Shown: one piece after another, positions 27,797 through 39,900 of the stretch
Position numbering within the stretch: position 1 is the stretch's first letter
Layout of the letters: every line of letters begins with the position of its first letter
From: Owenia fusiformis
Taxonomy: Eukaryota; Annelida; Polychaeta; Sabellida; Oweniidae
Length of the DNA: 64,000 bases
Assembly: GCA_903813345.2 (NCBI GenBank)
Contig: CAIIXF020000012.1
Location: forward strand, 31,690,501-31,754,500
Direction: 5' to 3'
Position numbers and translations under genes: made by a program
The notes under the pieces: model-generated
Seen by the model: the letters and a program-made list of their open reading frames with translations, nothing else
Database searches by the model: none
Told to the model about the DNA's origin: nothing

Positions 27797-28334
27797 CTGA
27801 AAACAAATAAAGACAATTCAATATTCCATTTCTTACACATTATAACAATAACATGGAAATAGGCTATCAGATCTAGCAACCTTGACTTGACAGGTGAACA
27901 TGCACGTAACCGTCCGCTAATTATCTTATGTACAACTAATACAATACGTTACCGTCCATAGAATTCATACGTAGTCGTCTAACGACATTGCGCTTGAAAT
28001 CTTATTATTTACAATTTACACCACGTTCCTGTCTGGATTTGTCATTCTATGACTTGTTTATACACAGTTTACTTACAATTCATATTTTGAGTGGCTCTGA
28101 GGGCACATGTACTGAGAAAACACGAGAATGGACTGAAAAATATGAACTTGGATATCTCAGTCGGTAGGTTTACAGCTTATATTCTGCTTCTTGTAGACCA
28201 CCTTGCAGATTTGACCCAGTCTTTATGAACATCCATATATACGTCACCGAATGGAACTAGTTTAAAAGGAAATCTTATCTGTGAATCTTGCCTACAGGCG
28301 AGAAAGAGGACATGCTGCCTTTCCCATCCGCCAT
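27617..28334 (-). CDS. small two-exon gene, acidic C-terminus
   Basis: Exon 1 28296-28334 (MADGKGSMSSFSP, ATG preceded by a run of A) and exon 2 27617-27796 (DSQETLLFAP...KNNESGFHI, TGA), both joined in phase 0; 72 residues. Exon 2 begins after TTTGTTTTCAG. Its second half is rich in Asp, Glu and Asn, typical of an acidic disordered tail. No family recognised. An additional internal exon cannot be excluded, and exon 1 rests mainly on its ATG, GTAGGC donor and matching phase. An AATAAA lies 180 nt downstream (minus). A MITE sits about 70 bp upstream of the ATG. Confidence 0.5.
28296..28334 (-). CDS. first exon of the small acidic gene (candidate)
   Basis: 13 codons from ATG to the GTAGGC donor. 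Confidence 0.4.
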
Positions 28335-28403
28335 TTTTTTTATCGTTACCGCAAAATTTTGCAAATCGCCTTGACGTAACCGTCATGCTACAACACCGTG
28401 CTT

Positions 28404-28480
28404 ATGCCGTGGTCACATTTTCAAAATACTCATCGGCCAGGCGCCGGTGCTGAAAATCGGGGCAAATGTGTCCACGGCAT
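28404..28480. mobile_element. palindromic MITE, family 3, copy 1 (short)
   Basis: ATGCCGTGGTCACATTT and complement around GGCGCCGG. 77 bp. Confidence 0.65.
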
Positions 28481-28549
28481 AAGTCCGTTACTTAAACCAC
28501 ACCGCAGCGTGTAATATGCCATTGATACTCGTAGTTATATATCACTGGC

Positions 28550-29050
28550 GTAGCTAGGATTTCTCAAGGGGGGGGGTGCATGAGGCAAATTTTTCAGATT
28601 AATGAGGCAATTCTTTTCTTTCAATGAGGCAAAAAATCAAAAGCGCGGCAAAAAGTGTCAATGGGACAAAATCTACTCACACATCATGTATAGTGCATAA
28701 AGTAACATTCACATCATCTAGAATACTAATATTTCAAACTGTTTTATTTATAAGCCATATCAGATATCACATTGTGATTAACCATTGTGAATAACCATCA
28801 AAAACATGACTTAGATATGGTTTATTTGGACATGTTATACTCTTTTGAACAGCCATAATAATCAAAACTTGTCTGAATAAAAAACATTTTAAAGTGTCTC
28901 ACATATTCGATCAAAAATTGCCATGCAAACATGTTAGTCTACTTTACTGGCCCCCCTTGCTGTAACAAGGAACCCAAAACACATTACAATTTAAGCATAA
29001 ACCAATTAGTCACTTCACTATGAAAGAGGGGGTGTTAGCAAATGTGTATT
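28550..29050. other. degenerate repeat-derived stretch
   Basis: Begins with GGCGTAGCTAGGATTT and a G run, then GAGGCAAA repeats. A similar decayed segment (AACCCCCC, TGGCTACGGGCC) is at about 44090-44155 in the opposite sense. Probably retroelement-derived; no gene. Confidence 0.4.
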
Positions 29051-29055
29051 AGGCC

Positions 29056-29492
29056 CTAAGTAGTAGATTCTTTGTTTTGCGTCCTGGCGAACTCCAAATC
29101 ATGCAAGGGTACAAGGAAAACAAACGCAAACTCAAGAAAAAACACAAACTTGTTTGCTGATAAATGTATACATTTCAAGGGCATACAAAGGGATGAGAAA
29201 CAAGTTTGTAGTGATTACAAACGCATATCTATACATCTTATACAATATATTTAAACATATAGCTATTATTCAAGGGTAAGAAATAAGAAAATACACAATG
29301 TGTGCCAAAGTAATCAATTACACTGCCAATTTGAACTCACATCAAATTATTAGCTATTTCATCTGATTCTGATTGAACGATATGCGATGTTACTTTCAGA
29401 CTCTTGTGATTGCTATTTGGATGTGTTTGTTTTTTCTAATTTACTCAAAATCTTGCAAGCAAGGGGACGCAAAACAAAGAATCTACTTCTTA
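29056..29492. mobile_element. MITE with about 30-bp inverted ends
   Basis: TAAGTAGTAGATTCTTTGTT at the left pairs with AACAAAGAATCTACTTCTTA at the right. Confidence 0.65.
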
Positions 29493-29499
29493 TGGCCTT

Positions 29500-30380
29500 A
29501 GCAGAATACGCTGTGTGCATGGACTAACACAATATCAGTGGTCATTTACTGTGTCAACTTAGTAACCCTTGCATATCGTGCTCAATCAAGTATTGAATAA
29601 TTTTTTTTATGATCTAAATGTTTGTGGTTTATAAAAAATGTGATATATTTTAGTTAGAAATACATTAATTAATATATTCATTCAAACAGCACTAGAATGC
29701 GGGAAGAAAGAGCAATGGTGACAAAATGCAGACAGAATTTTCCGTAAGGGTTTCTAACATTTCTGGACACAATCATACATGTACTTCATGTGTACTGTTA
29801 TTTTTAGTGCTGGATTTATAGATATAATTCCACGTATTAAAATCATATTTTCTAGCAATGACTTCAAATTCGGAACCACATCCATATCACATTTTCTTCA
29901 ATAACTCCAAACATGTGTAAACATTGACCATGTGCATATAAATTCAGATTTCACGAGCTCTTTCCTATTCGAGTACCTCATACATCCCTGCATGGATTTG
30001 AGTTGGATTCGCCTTTTATACGTGAGCCGATACACATCGCAAACGCTGATTGGATAAAGATTGCGAGAATCTTTAAATAACCAATAATATTCTGTTTAAT
30101 GACTGACTAAACAAGATCTTTGGTATCATGGCATTGCAACACAACTTTTAAAAACATAAATACCTTTAAATATTAAGGAATTTTGACAAAGAGTATTCTA
30201 CAAAATCAGATGAATGAGGATTCTTTGAGTTGACCTTTTAGAGCATGGGTATGGTAGTGGCCTCGGATTTTGTGTGACAACAATTATATAATCAATTGAA
30301 TTATGTTTGTGAATTATTATCATTTCACTCAAAGTCCTTATTTCATTAAATATTTAATTTGAAAACATAGGATCAAATCC
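29500..30380. other. AT-rich stretch without recognised feature
   Basis: No coding exon, repeat array or RNA motif that I can support. Confidence 0.4.
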
Positions 30381-30394
30381 TATGCTAAGGGCTG

Positions 30395-30475
30395 ATGTGA
30401 AAAAGTCACTCCACCCTGGTGGGAATCAAACCCACAACCTCCCTCCTCATAAATGTACATATAACCCTCTGTTCA
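30395..30475 (-). repeat. tRNA-derived SINE-like fragment
   Basis: On the minus strand GTGGGTTTGATTCCCACC forms a T-arm stem and matches the RNA polymerase III B box. No intact anticodon or acceptor arm, so not a tRNA gene. Confidence 0.45.
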
Positions 30476-30723
30476 CAATACCATATTACGAGATCCAGAG
30501 CTTTCATTAAAAAGTGATGATATGTCTTTGTACTTGATAAATGTTTCTTTATGGCATTGGACGTGATGTTTGGCATGGTATCACTATCTATCTTTTTAGT
30601 ATGATTATTATTAGGTAGTTACAATGTAGAAGTACATTTCGACATATTCCCTAAACATACATGGGGTGATAACTTATAGACTTACCCTCCACAGATGATT
30701 CATTGATTGGTATTCCACATTAC

Positions 30724-31068
30724 TTTTGGTATGGGATCCTACTGATATTTATGTATTTGTACGGGTATTGACCTATATCCTCTTGGTACGGGGTTGGGGC
30801 ATGTGAACGATTTGATATCAAAAGGCCACGAAGCCTCCCAATGCTCAATGGGAATATTACATTGTGATATTCAATGAGAATGATATTATGATCCTGGCAA
30901 ACGCCTTCAAATGCTGACGCACTTGCCCAGCCTTTAATGAGGTAAATCCTGGGAATATGATTTGTATATAGATAATCTATATCAAATACAGGAGAGTTCA
31001 GCACATGATCGACGAAAGGAAAATAAAGTGAAATAGGCTTCAAAGAATCAGGTGTGTTGGTTCCATAC
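30724..31068 (-). CDS. orphan 115-codon exon, unknown family
   Basis: 345 nt open in one frame between TCTATAG|GTATGG and AA|GTAATG on the minus strand, phase 2-2. It encodes YGTNTPDSLKPISLYFPFVD, DIDYLYTNHIPRIYLIKGWA and more, ending RIPYQ. The residue make-up is typical of a folded secreted or enzyme domain (many aromatic and hydrophobic residues, few charges). No partner exon found and no family recognised; the neighbouring minus-strand small gene has incompatible phases. Confidence 0.45.
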
Positions 31069-31804
31069 CTATAGAGACACAACTCTGGCGAATATTTTAA
31101 TAAGTGTCAGTTGTAAAAATACACAATCTATCGTGAAAAGTGAAATCCAGGAATGGGGGAAATATATTTAAGAGCTATATAATATAGCTGGTTTTCTATT
31201 ATAAACAAGCTCGTTTCGTAAGGTATTTGAAGCTAAAGCATTTATGATACGACGTCAGATACTGTACATCACGGCGTAACATTGTAATTGTCCAATTTAC
31301 CGACAAAAATGCGATGATTTACGCGATAAATACGCGCAATGCTCCTCCAAGTTATTGCAAAAGTTTTAATATTCGTCGAATCTTCTTAAGAATTTCAAGT
31401 TTTTGTTCAGATTAATGTGCGCTTCAATACAATTCTATATTCAAAAAAAGATTTTGTCACGATATACAAAATTAGAATCACCAGAAAATAGACATTTCAA
31501 ACACTACCCGTTTTCTTTTTTGTCCCGCTTTTCGGCCCTGAGCTAGCTCTCGTTGTCGCACAGTCATTCTAGACTCTTTCACAGGGCCCCTTGTCACATT
31601 CAACTGATATACACAGACGGGAAAATATTGAGGATTGTTAAATGTATTATTTGTTATTTATTTTAACTCGAATATTTAGTTTATTAAGTTAAAGCAATGA
31701 ATAATAAAGGAGAACATATAATACGCTAACGGCGTAACGTCTTATTTTGTAAAGGCTTCACCTGGGGTTGCGATGATAAAGTGATGTCTATCTCAATATA
31801 TATA

Positions 31805-32628
31805 TCAGGTGTCCCAAAAAAATGAGCCACTTTTTGACAAGTATTATCTCGGTAACTGATGAACCAAATTCATTGAAAATTTGTACAAAGTAGCCCAGGA
31901 GTATCGGTTGCAAGGTATAAAAATATGAAAAAGACCAAGTAAATGTTATGTGAGTACTAAGAAATTCAAGATAGCATGTCATAATAGCCCATACCGGAGC
32001 AACGTAATGAGAACTTTTTAGCATTTCTCCCCAAAAAATGAGAAGCAATTTGACAAGTAATTTCTCAGCAATAGATGAGCCAAATTCTTTGAAAACTTAA
32101 CCCGAGGCACTTAAGGTTATCCTCTGCTAGTGCCATGAATATGTAAGGGATTGGTCTCATAGTGTGTGTGTATTTCAGAATTAAGGACAGTATGTCAAAA
32201 TAACCAATATCGATGTAAAAGTCACTTATTAATGCATTTTCGAGCAAAAATACTTTTCCGCATTTATTCTTACAATCTCATCTCCAATGAATTTGAGAAT
32301 GAACTGGATTTTGGATATTTGGGATGAATGAAAAGAATTAACCAGACATCACTCAGCTCCTATCGAATGCAATGAAGACTTAGCATGCGAAGATGATAGC
32401 TGGTACAAACATTTTTGAAGTCTTATATCAGAGCTCCGATTTGGGAATTTTTGACATGCAGTTTTGAATTTCTTAGAACTCACATAAAATTTACTTGATC
32501 TTTTTTATATTTTTACAACTTGCTAAAGATTCTCTTAGGCTACTTTGTACAAAGTTTCATTGAATTTGGTTAATAAGTTACCGAGATAATACTTGGCAAA
32601 ACGTGGCTCGTTTTTTTGGGACACCTGA
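31805..32628. mobile_element. non-autonomous mariner-type element, 824 bp
   Basis: Ends TCAGGTGTCCCAAAAAAATG and complement, TA on each side. Inverted repeats run about 180 bp. The short hairpin copy at 32349-32398 lies inside. No transposase. Confidence 0.75.
32349..32398. repeat. short dispersed hairpin repeat, copy 2
   Basis: Matches 6528-6583 (TGAAGAC, AGC.TGCGAAGATGA) at most positions. Confidence 0.45.
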
Positions 32629-33690
32629 TATACTGGTTCAAATTGAATGAAATTAATTGTATATAGTAAGGGGTATAATCAAAAGAACATGTTGAAACAT
32701 TGGAACGTTTTAAATGTTTATCAATCAATTAGAGAAATTTAAACACAAAAAATGAAACGTAATTTTGTGAATTTTTCACATGGCTTCACTTCATATTTCT
32801 TTCAATTTATACTTCTAACAGATTGAATTTTAATCGAAATGATATGTTTTTTGATAAAAATGTAGAATATGATATGCCTTTAAGGAATCAAAAAGGAATA
32901 ATTCACCTTCCAAATGATTTAATGTTTAATTGATCAAAAGATATATCTTGTTGGTACGAAATTCTGCCTGTCCACACTTTTTTGGCATAAATATAAGCGT
33001 TAAGTTAGCATTGTTATATTATGACGTCATCACACAGAATCTGTTCGTCTTTTTCAAAATGGTGAATTTAAATATTGTGAAAATTTGAGAAAGATCCGTT
33101 TAGAAATGAAAAAGTTATCTTCATTTTTCGTTTAAAATTAAAATCATTTTTCTTCAAAATGTTACAGTCCACATCATTAATTATTTTGAATTCCGATAGG
33201 CAAAATACTTCATGGACATATATGTTCAGCTAATGACAAAATATTGTAGAAAAATATGATTTTGCTGTCGAGATATCGCGGTTTTAAAAGTAAGTATATG
33301 TAAAAATGCAGTAAAATGCCGTGTGGTACAGTACCTGACGTCGTATCTTATGACAAAAAAGCATTAATGTGCATCGAAATCAAATTGCCAGAATAGTATA
33401 AAATAGACATGAGTATAATGATTCCCGTTGACACCAACGTGAAATTTCAAATTTCCCGCGCATACACATACATTGCTAATGATTCATGGACTTTGCGTTC
33501 GCGATTACGTTGTGAAAAACATCGCCCGTTTAAAGCCTCCATTATCTGTAAATAATGACATTAGAAATAAACCCGGAAATTATGGAGCCGATGACGTATT
33601 TGCGTTATTTCTTTTATAAATATATGAACATATTTTAGCATGTCTCTAAAATATTAATCTATTTTTCACTTTGATCACCACTTGTTATAG

Positions 33691-33960
33691 CGGGTCACCA
33701 AAAATGGCTACAAGATATCGCAGGCCATCTGGGAAAAAATGCCCGAAAGGTGGCGAGGAGACTGGGTGTCACCGATGAGGATATCGAAAATATCGACAGT
33801 AATCATAAAGATAACAGTGAGGAGGCAGCGTACCAGATGCTAAGGAAATGGTACCAGAACTATCGCGGGAAAAACCCTATTCCTGAACTTTACGAGGCAC
33901 TGGTTGAGTGTGAATTGAAGGGAATAGCTGATAGATTTCTACCTAATAGTACGGGGCATG
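33691..33960 (+). CDS. Death-domain exon
   Basis: Acceptor CTTGTTATAG, 270 nt, phase 1-1, donor CATG|GTTAGT. The six-helix pattern is readable: WLQDIAGHLG, RKVARRLGVT, DIENIDSNH, EEAAYQMLRKWYQNY, PIPELYEALVE and GIADRF. Confidence 0.8.
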
Positions 33961-36900
33961 GTTAGTAGTGAAAGGTGTTAAGGTGTCCTCAAGGGCCTTT
34001 AATATCTTAGTATAGTAGTATTTAAATTGTTTTTATTATTTACCATGCATGTGTTTTTGAACAATTAATGGACAACTGAAATAATAACTTTTTTCATTAA
34101 GGTTCTATTCATCGAAAAAGATGCAATATCGCAAAGACTGTTGGGAACTTCATAACAACGGAAGACATGAAAAAGTGCAAAAAACATTTGGAAAATGAAA
34201 ACAGTATTGTTCTTACAGGTAGGCAATATTGTATGATTTTACTGCGCATTTAATTGTTGATAAATGCACGGGCTGAGTAAGGCCTTTCTTTTAAAAGGGG
34301 GATGGTGTTACCATCATCAACGTGTTAATTTCAGTCAATACTATGATTTTCTCACTAAGTTTTCATAATTCTGTTGCAAACTTCCGCATCAAATTTATTT
34401 ATTTTCTTTCCTATTATATTTTGATGAGTAAAACCTTCTAAATAGTTTTCAAGGGAATATAAATTGTAACTCAACACCCCTATTTCTAAAACATGAACTT
34501 GTCCAAATGCAAGGATTAAACTAGGTCAACACTGAGACGAACATCATCACCATGACATCCATTCAACATAGCACAAGCCTAAAATAAACTCTACAAACAT
34601 TATTTGAAACTGCAAACCACAAACAGAAGGAATGAGTTCCAAAAATACAAGCTAATTTTGCAAAAGTAATTAAAAAGCAGAGAAGATGTATTATACAAAT
34701 AAATTGATAAGAAACATAAGAAAATATTACCCAATTATTTTTATCAGGTAACAGGAAAATTGCCGAACGAACAGAAATACCTAAACAATTTAATAATTTC
34801 TTTGCGAATATTGAGAAAGAGTCGAAGGCAAATATACAAAGTCGGCTTTCAAAGCCGGCTTTTAAAGCCGGCTTCTACAGTACATCAGAAGCCGGCTTCT
34901 GGCGTCACCAAGAAGCCGGCTTTTAAAAACCGGCTTCGAATGACTTCCAGAAGCCGGCTTCTGCAGTTACCAAGAAGCCAGTTTTAAAAGCCAGATTCTC
35001 TCTCTCAATCATTTTGTTGTGCATTATGCATCTTATTCTCGTATAATTAGCATGGAAATGAGAAAAAAATGAAAATAAGTAAAATTGTAACATATTGAAA
35101 GATTTTTTGCAAAAAGTAATTTCAAACCAAAACTATGGGAGAAATTTAATTCTAAGTAAAAATATCGCTGAATTAAATCATGTTCGTTAAATAAGAGTAG
35201 ATTATGCATTGCATTTCTGTTTGATAAAAACGCATCGCTCATTTTACAAAACTGGCTCCAACTTGGAGCCAGTTTGCAAATCAGCTCGCTCCATCTTACA
35301 TAAGCTATGTAGGGGCAATCTAGCAACTGGAAATCACGGGATACTGTTTCATGATAATTGTTATGTGCATTATGCATCTTATTCTCGTATAATTTGCATG
35401 AAAATGAGAAAAAAGTGAAAAATACGTAAAATTATTACATATTTCAAGATTTTTTGGAAAAAGTCATTTCAAGCCAAAACTATGACAGTAAATTGAATTC
35501 TAAGCACAGATATCGATGAATAAGATCACATTCATTAAATCAGAATAGATTATGCATTGCATTTCCGTTTAATAAAAACGCACCGCTAACTTTTCAAAAC
35601 TGGCTCCAACTTGGAGCCAGTTTGCAAATCAGCTCGCCCCATATGACAAATGCTATGTAGGTACAATCTGGTAAATAGGAATCACGAAATACTATCTCAC
35701 GATTACTTTTATGTGCATTATGCATGTTATTCTCGTATAATTTGCATGAAAATGAGAAAAAAAACTGAAATATACATAAAATTGTAATATATTTAAAGAT
35801 TTTTTGTAAAAAGTCATTTCAAGCCAAAACTATGAGAGAAAAATCAATTCTAAGTAAAAATATCGATGAATTAGATCATGTTCACCAAATCAGAACAGAT
35901 TATGCATTGCATTTCCGTTTAATAAAAATGCACAGCTCATTTTACAAAACTGGCTCCAACTTGGAGCCAGTTTACAAATCAGCTCGCTCCATCTTACACA
36001 AGCTATGTAAGGACAATCTAGCAACTGGGAATCACGGGATACTGTCTCACGATCATTTCTATGTGCATTATGCATCTTATTCTCGTATAATTTGCATGAA
36101 AATGAGAAAAAACTGAAAAATACGTAAAATTGTAACTTATTTCAAGATTTTTTGGAAAAAGTAATTTCAAGCCAAAACTATGAGAGAAAATTTATTTCTA
36201 AGTAAAATTATCGATGAATTAGATCACGTTCACTAAATCAGAACAGATTATGCATTGCATTTCCGTTTAATAAAAACGCACCGCTCATTTTTCAAAAATG
36301 GCTCCAACTTGGAGCCAGTTTACAAATCAGCTCGCCCCATCTTACACAAGCTATGTAGGGGCAATCTAGCAACTGGAAATCACGGGATACTGTCTCACGA
36401 TTATTTTTATGTGAATTATGCATCTTATTCTCGTATAATTGGCCTGAAAATGAGAAAAACTGAAAAAAACGTTAAATTGTAACTTATTTCAAGATTTTTT
36501 GCAAAAAGTAATTTCAAGCCAAAACTATGAGAGAAAATTCATTTCTAAGTAAAAATATCGATGAATTAGATCACGTTCACTAAATCAGAACAGATTATGC
36601 ATTGCATTATCGTTTAATGAAAACGCACCGCTCATTTTTCAAAACTGGCTCCAACTTGGAGCCAGTTTACAAATCAGCTCGCTCCATCTTCCACAAGCTA
36701 TGTAGGGACAATTTAGCAACTGGGAATCACGGGATACTGTCTCACGATCATTTCTATGTGCATTATGCATCTTTTTCTGGTATAATTTGCATGAAAATGA
36801 GAAAAAACTGAAAAATACGTAAAATTGTAACTCATTTCAAGATTTTTTGCAAAAAGTCATTTCAAGCCAAAACTATGAGAGAAAATTTATTTCTAAGTAA

Positions 36901-39900
36901 AAATATCGATGAATTAGATCACGTTCACTAAATCAGAACAGATTATGCATTGCATCTCCGTTAAATAAAAACGCACCGCTCATTTTTCAAAACTGGCTCC
37001 ATCTTGGAGCCAGTTTACAAATCAGCTCGCTCCATCTTACACAAGCTATGTAGGGACAATCTAGCAACTAGGAATCACGGTATACTGTCTCATGATCATT
37101 TCTATGTGCATTATGCATCTTATTCTCGTATAATTTGCATGAAAATGAAAAAAAACTGAAAAATATGTAAAATTGTAACTTATTTCAAGATTTTTTGCAA
37201 AAAGTCATTTCAAGCCAAAACTATGAGAGAAAATTCATTTCTAAGTAAAAATATCGATGAAGTAGATCACGTTCACTAAATCAGAATAGATTATGCATTG
37301 CATTTCCGTCAAATAAAAACGCACCGCTCATTTTTCAAAACTGGCTCCAACTTGGAGCCAGTTTAAAAATCAGCCCGCTCCATCTTACACAAGCTATGTA
37401 GGGACAATTTAGCAACTGGGAATCATTGTATACTGTCTTACGATCATTTCTATGTGCATTATGCACTATATTATACTGATTTGTAAACTGGCTCCAAGTT
37501 GGAGCCAGTTTTGAAAAATGAGCGGTGCGTTTTTATTAAACGGAAATGCAATGCATAATCTGTTCTGATTTAGTGAACGTGATCTAATTCAACGATATTT
37601 TTACTTGGAAATGAATTTCTCTCATAGTTTTGGCTTGAAATGACTTTTTGCAAAAAATCTTGAAATAAGTAACAATTTTAAGTATTTTTCAGTTTCTTCT
37701 CATTTTCATGCAAATTATACGAGAATAAGATGCATAATGCACATAGAAATGATCGTGAGACAGTATCCCGTGATTCCAAGTTGCTATAGCAAACAGTGAC
37801 GTCCATGTAACGTCACTCATATGTGGTATATAAGTTCACTGGAGACGTTGTATATTTCCGTTATATAAACGTCAAAGCAACGTAAAATTGTGACATTCAG
37901 CAAAACGTCGGTGGATGGTTAAAAAATGACGTTGTAGTAATGTGTTAGTAAAGTTCGAAATTTGTGCTGGTGTGAAAAACGTAACAATGACGTTGAATTT
38001 TTACCAGTTTGGTTCATTTGCAACGTAATATAAACGGTAAAATTTAACGTTGTCGTAACGTTTTTTAAATGTGTAAAATATTTGTAAGTGCAGGAAACAT
38101 TACAAAGACGTTGCAGTTCTCACCAAATTGTTTCATTTGCTACGTAATATAAACGGTAAAATTTGACGTTGTCGTAACGTGTTTTAAATGTGAAAGATAT
38201 TTGTAAGTGTAGAAAACGTTACAAAGACGTTGTGTTCTCACCAAATTTGGTACATTTGCTACGTAATGTAAACGGTAAAATTTGACGTTGTCGTAACGTG
38301 TTTTAAACGTGAAAGATATTTGTAAGTGTAGAGAACGTTACAAAGACGTTGCACTTCTCACCAAATTGTTTCATTTGCTACGTAATATAAACGGTAAAAT
38401 TTGACGTTGTCGTAACGTGTCTTAAATGTGAAAGATATTTGTAAGTGTAGAAAACGTTACAAAGACGTTGTGTTCTCACCAAATTTGGTACATTTGCTAC
38501 GTAATGTAAACGGTAAAATTTGACGTTGTCGTAACGTGTTTTAAACGTGAAAGATATTTGTAAGTGTAAAAAACGTTACAAAGACGTTGCACTTCTCACC
38601 AAATTGTTTCATTTGCTACGTAATATAAACGGTAAAATTTAACGTTGTCGTAACGTTTTTTAAATGTGTAAAATATTTGTAAGTGCAGGAAACATTACAA
38701 AGACGTTGCAGTTCTCACCAAATTGTTTCATTTGCTACGTTATATAAACGGTAAAATTTGACGTTGTCGTAACGTGTTTTAAATGTGAAAGATATTTGTA
38801 AGTGTAGAAAACGTTACAAAGACGTTGTGTTCTCACCAAATTTGGTACATTTGCTACGTAATGTAAACAGTAAAATTTGACGTTGTCGTAACGTGTTTTA
38901 AACGTGAAAGATATTTGTAAGTGTAGAAAACGTTACAAAGACGTTGCACTTCTCACCAAATTGTTTCATTTGCTACGTAATATAAACGGTAAAATTTGAT
39001 GTTGTCGTAACGTGTTCTAAATGTGAAAGATATTTGTAAGTGTAAAAAACGTTACAAAGACGTTGTGTTCTCACCAAATTTGGTACATTTGCTACGTAAT
39101 GTAAACGGTAAAATTTGACGTTGTCGTAACATGTTTTAAATGTGAAAGATATTTGTAAGTGTAGAAAACGTTACAAAGACGTTGCACTTCTCACCAAATT
39201 GTTTCATTTGCTACGTAATATAAACGGTAAAATTTGATGTCGTCGTAACGTGTTCTAAATGTGAAAGATATTTGTAAGTGTAAAAAACGTTACAAAGACG
39301 TTGCGTTCTCACCAAATTTGGTACATTTGCTACGTAATGTAAACGGTAAAATTTGACGTTGTCGTAACGTACGTGTTTTAAATGTGAAAGATATTTGTAA
39401 GTGTAGAAAACGTTACAAAGACGTTGCAGTTCTCACCAAATTGTTACATTTGCTACGTAATATAAACAGTAAAATTTGACGTTGTCGTAACGTGTTTTAA
39501 ATGTGAAAGATAATTGTAAGTCTAGGAAACGTTACAAAGTCCTTGTTTTCCCACCAAATTGGTTCATTTGCCACGTAGTGAAAATGGCTAATTGTAACGT
39601 TGTCAAAACATGGTTTGAATGTGAAAAAAATTTGTAATTGTAACACACGTTACAAAGACTTCATTTTCTGACCAAAATGGTTCATTTTCAACGTAGTGCA
39701 AACGGTTAATTTCAACGTTGTCGAAACGTGTTTTCAATTGAAATGTAAAAAAATATTTGTAAGTGCAGGAAACGTTACAAAAAGACGCTATGTCCTCACG
39801 AAATTGGTTTATTTGCAACGTTGTCGAAACAGTTAATTTTGACGTTGACGAAACGGGGTTTAAACGTGAAAAATACATATACATGTATGTGAAAAAGAAC

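Larger units (their letters stand above)
31230..33370. repeat. inverted pair possibly bounding a 2.1-kb element
   Basis: ATACGACGTCAGATACTGTA near 31248 is the near-complement of TACAGTACCTGACGTCGTAT near 33329; weaker similarity extends outward. The mariner-type MITE lies between them. Confidence 0.4.

Noticed and set aside
30395-30475. tRNA gene
   Set aside because: Only the T arm pairs; no acceptor stem or anticodon arm.
33705-33800. Alternative start ATGGCTACAAG in the Death exon
   Set aside because: It is in a different frame from the Death domain and stops after about 24 codons.
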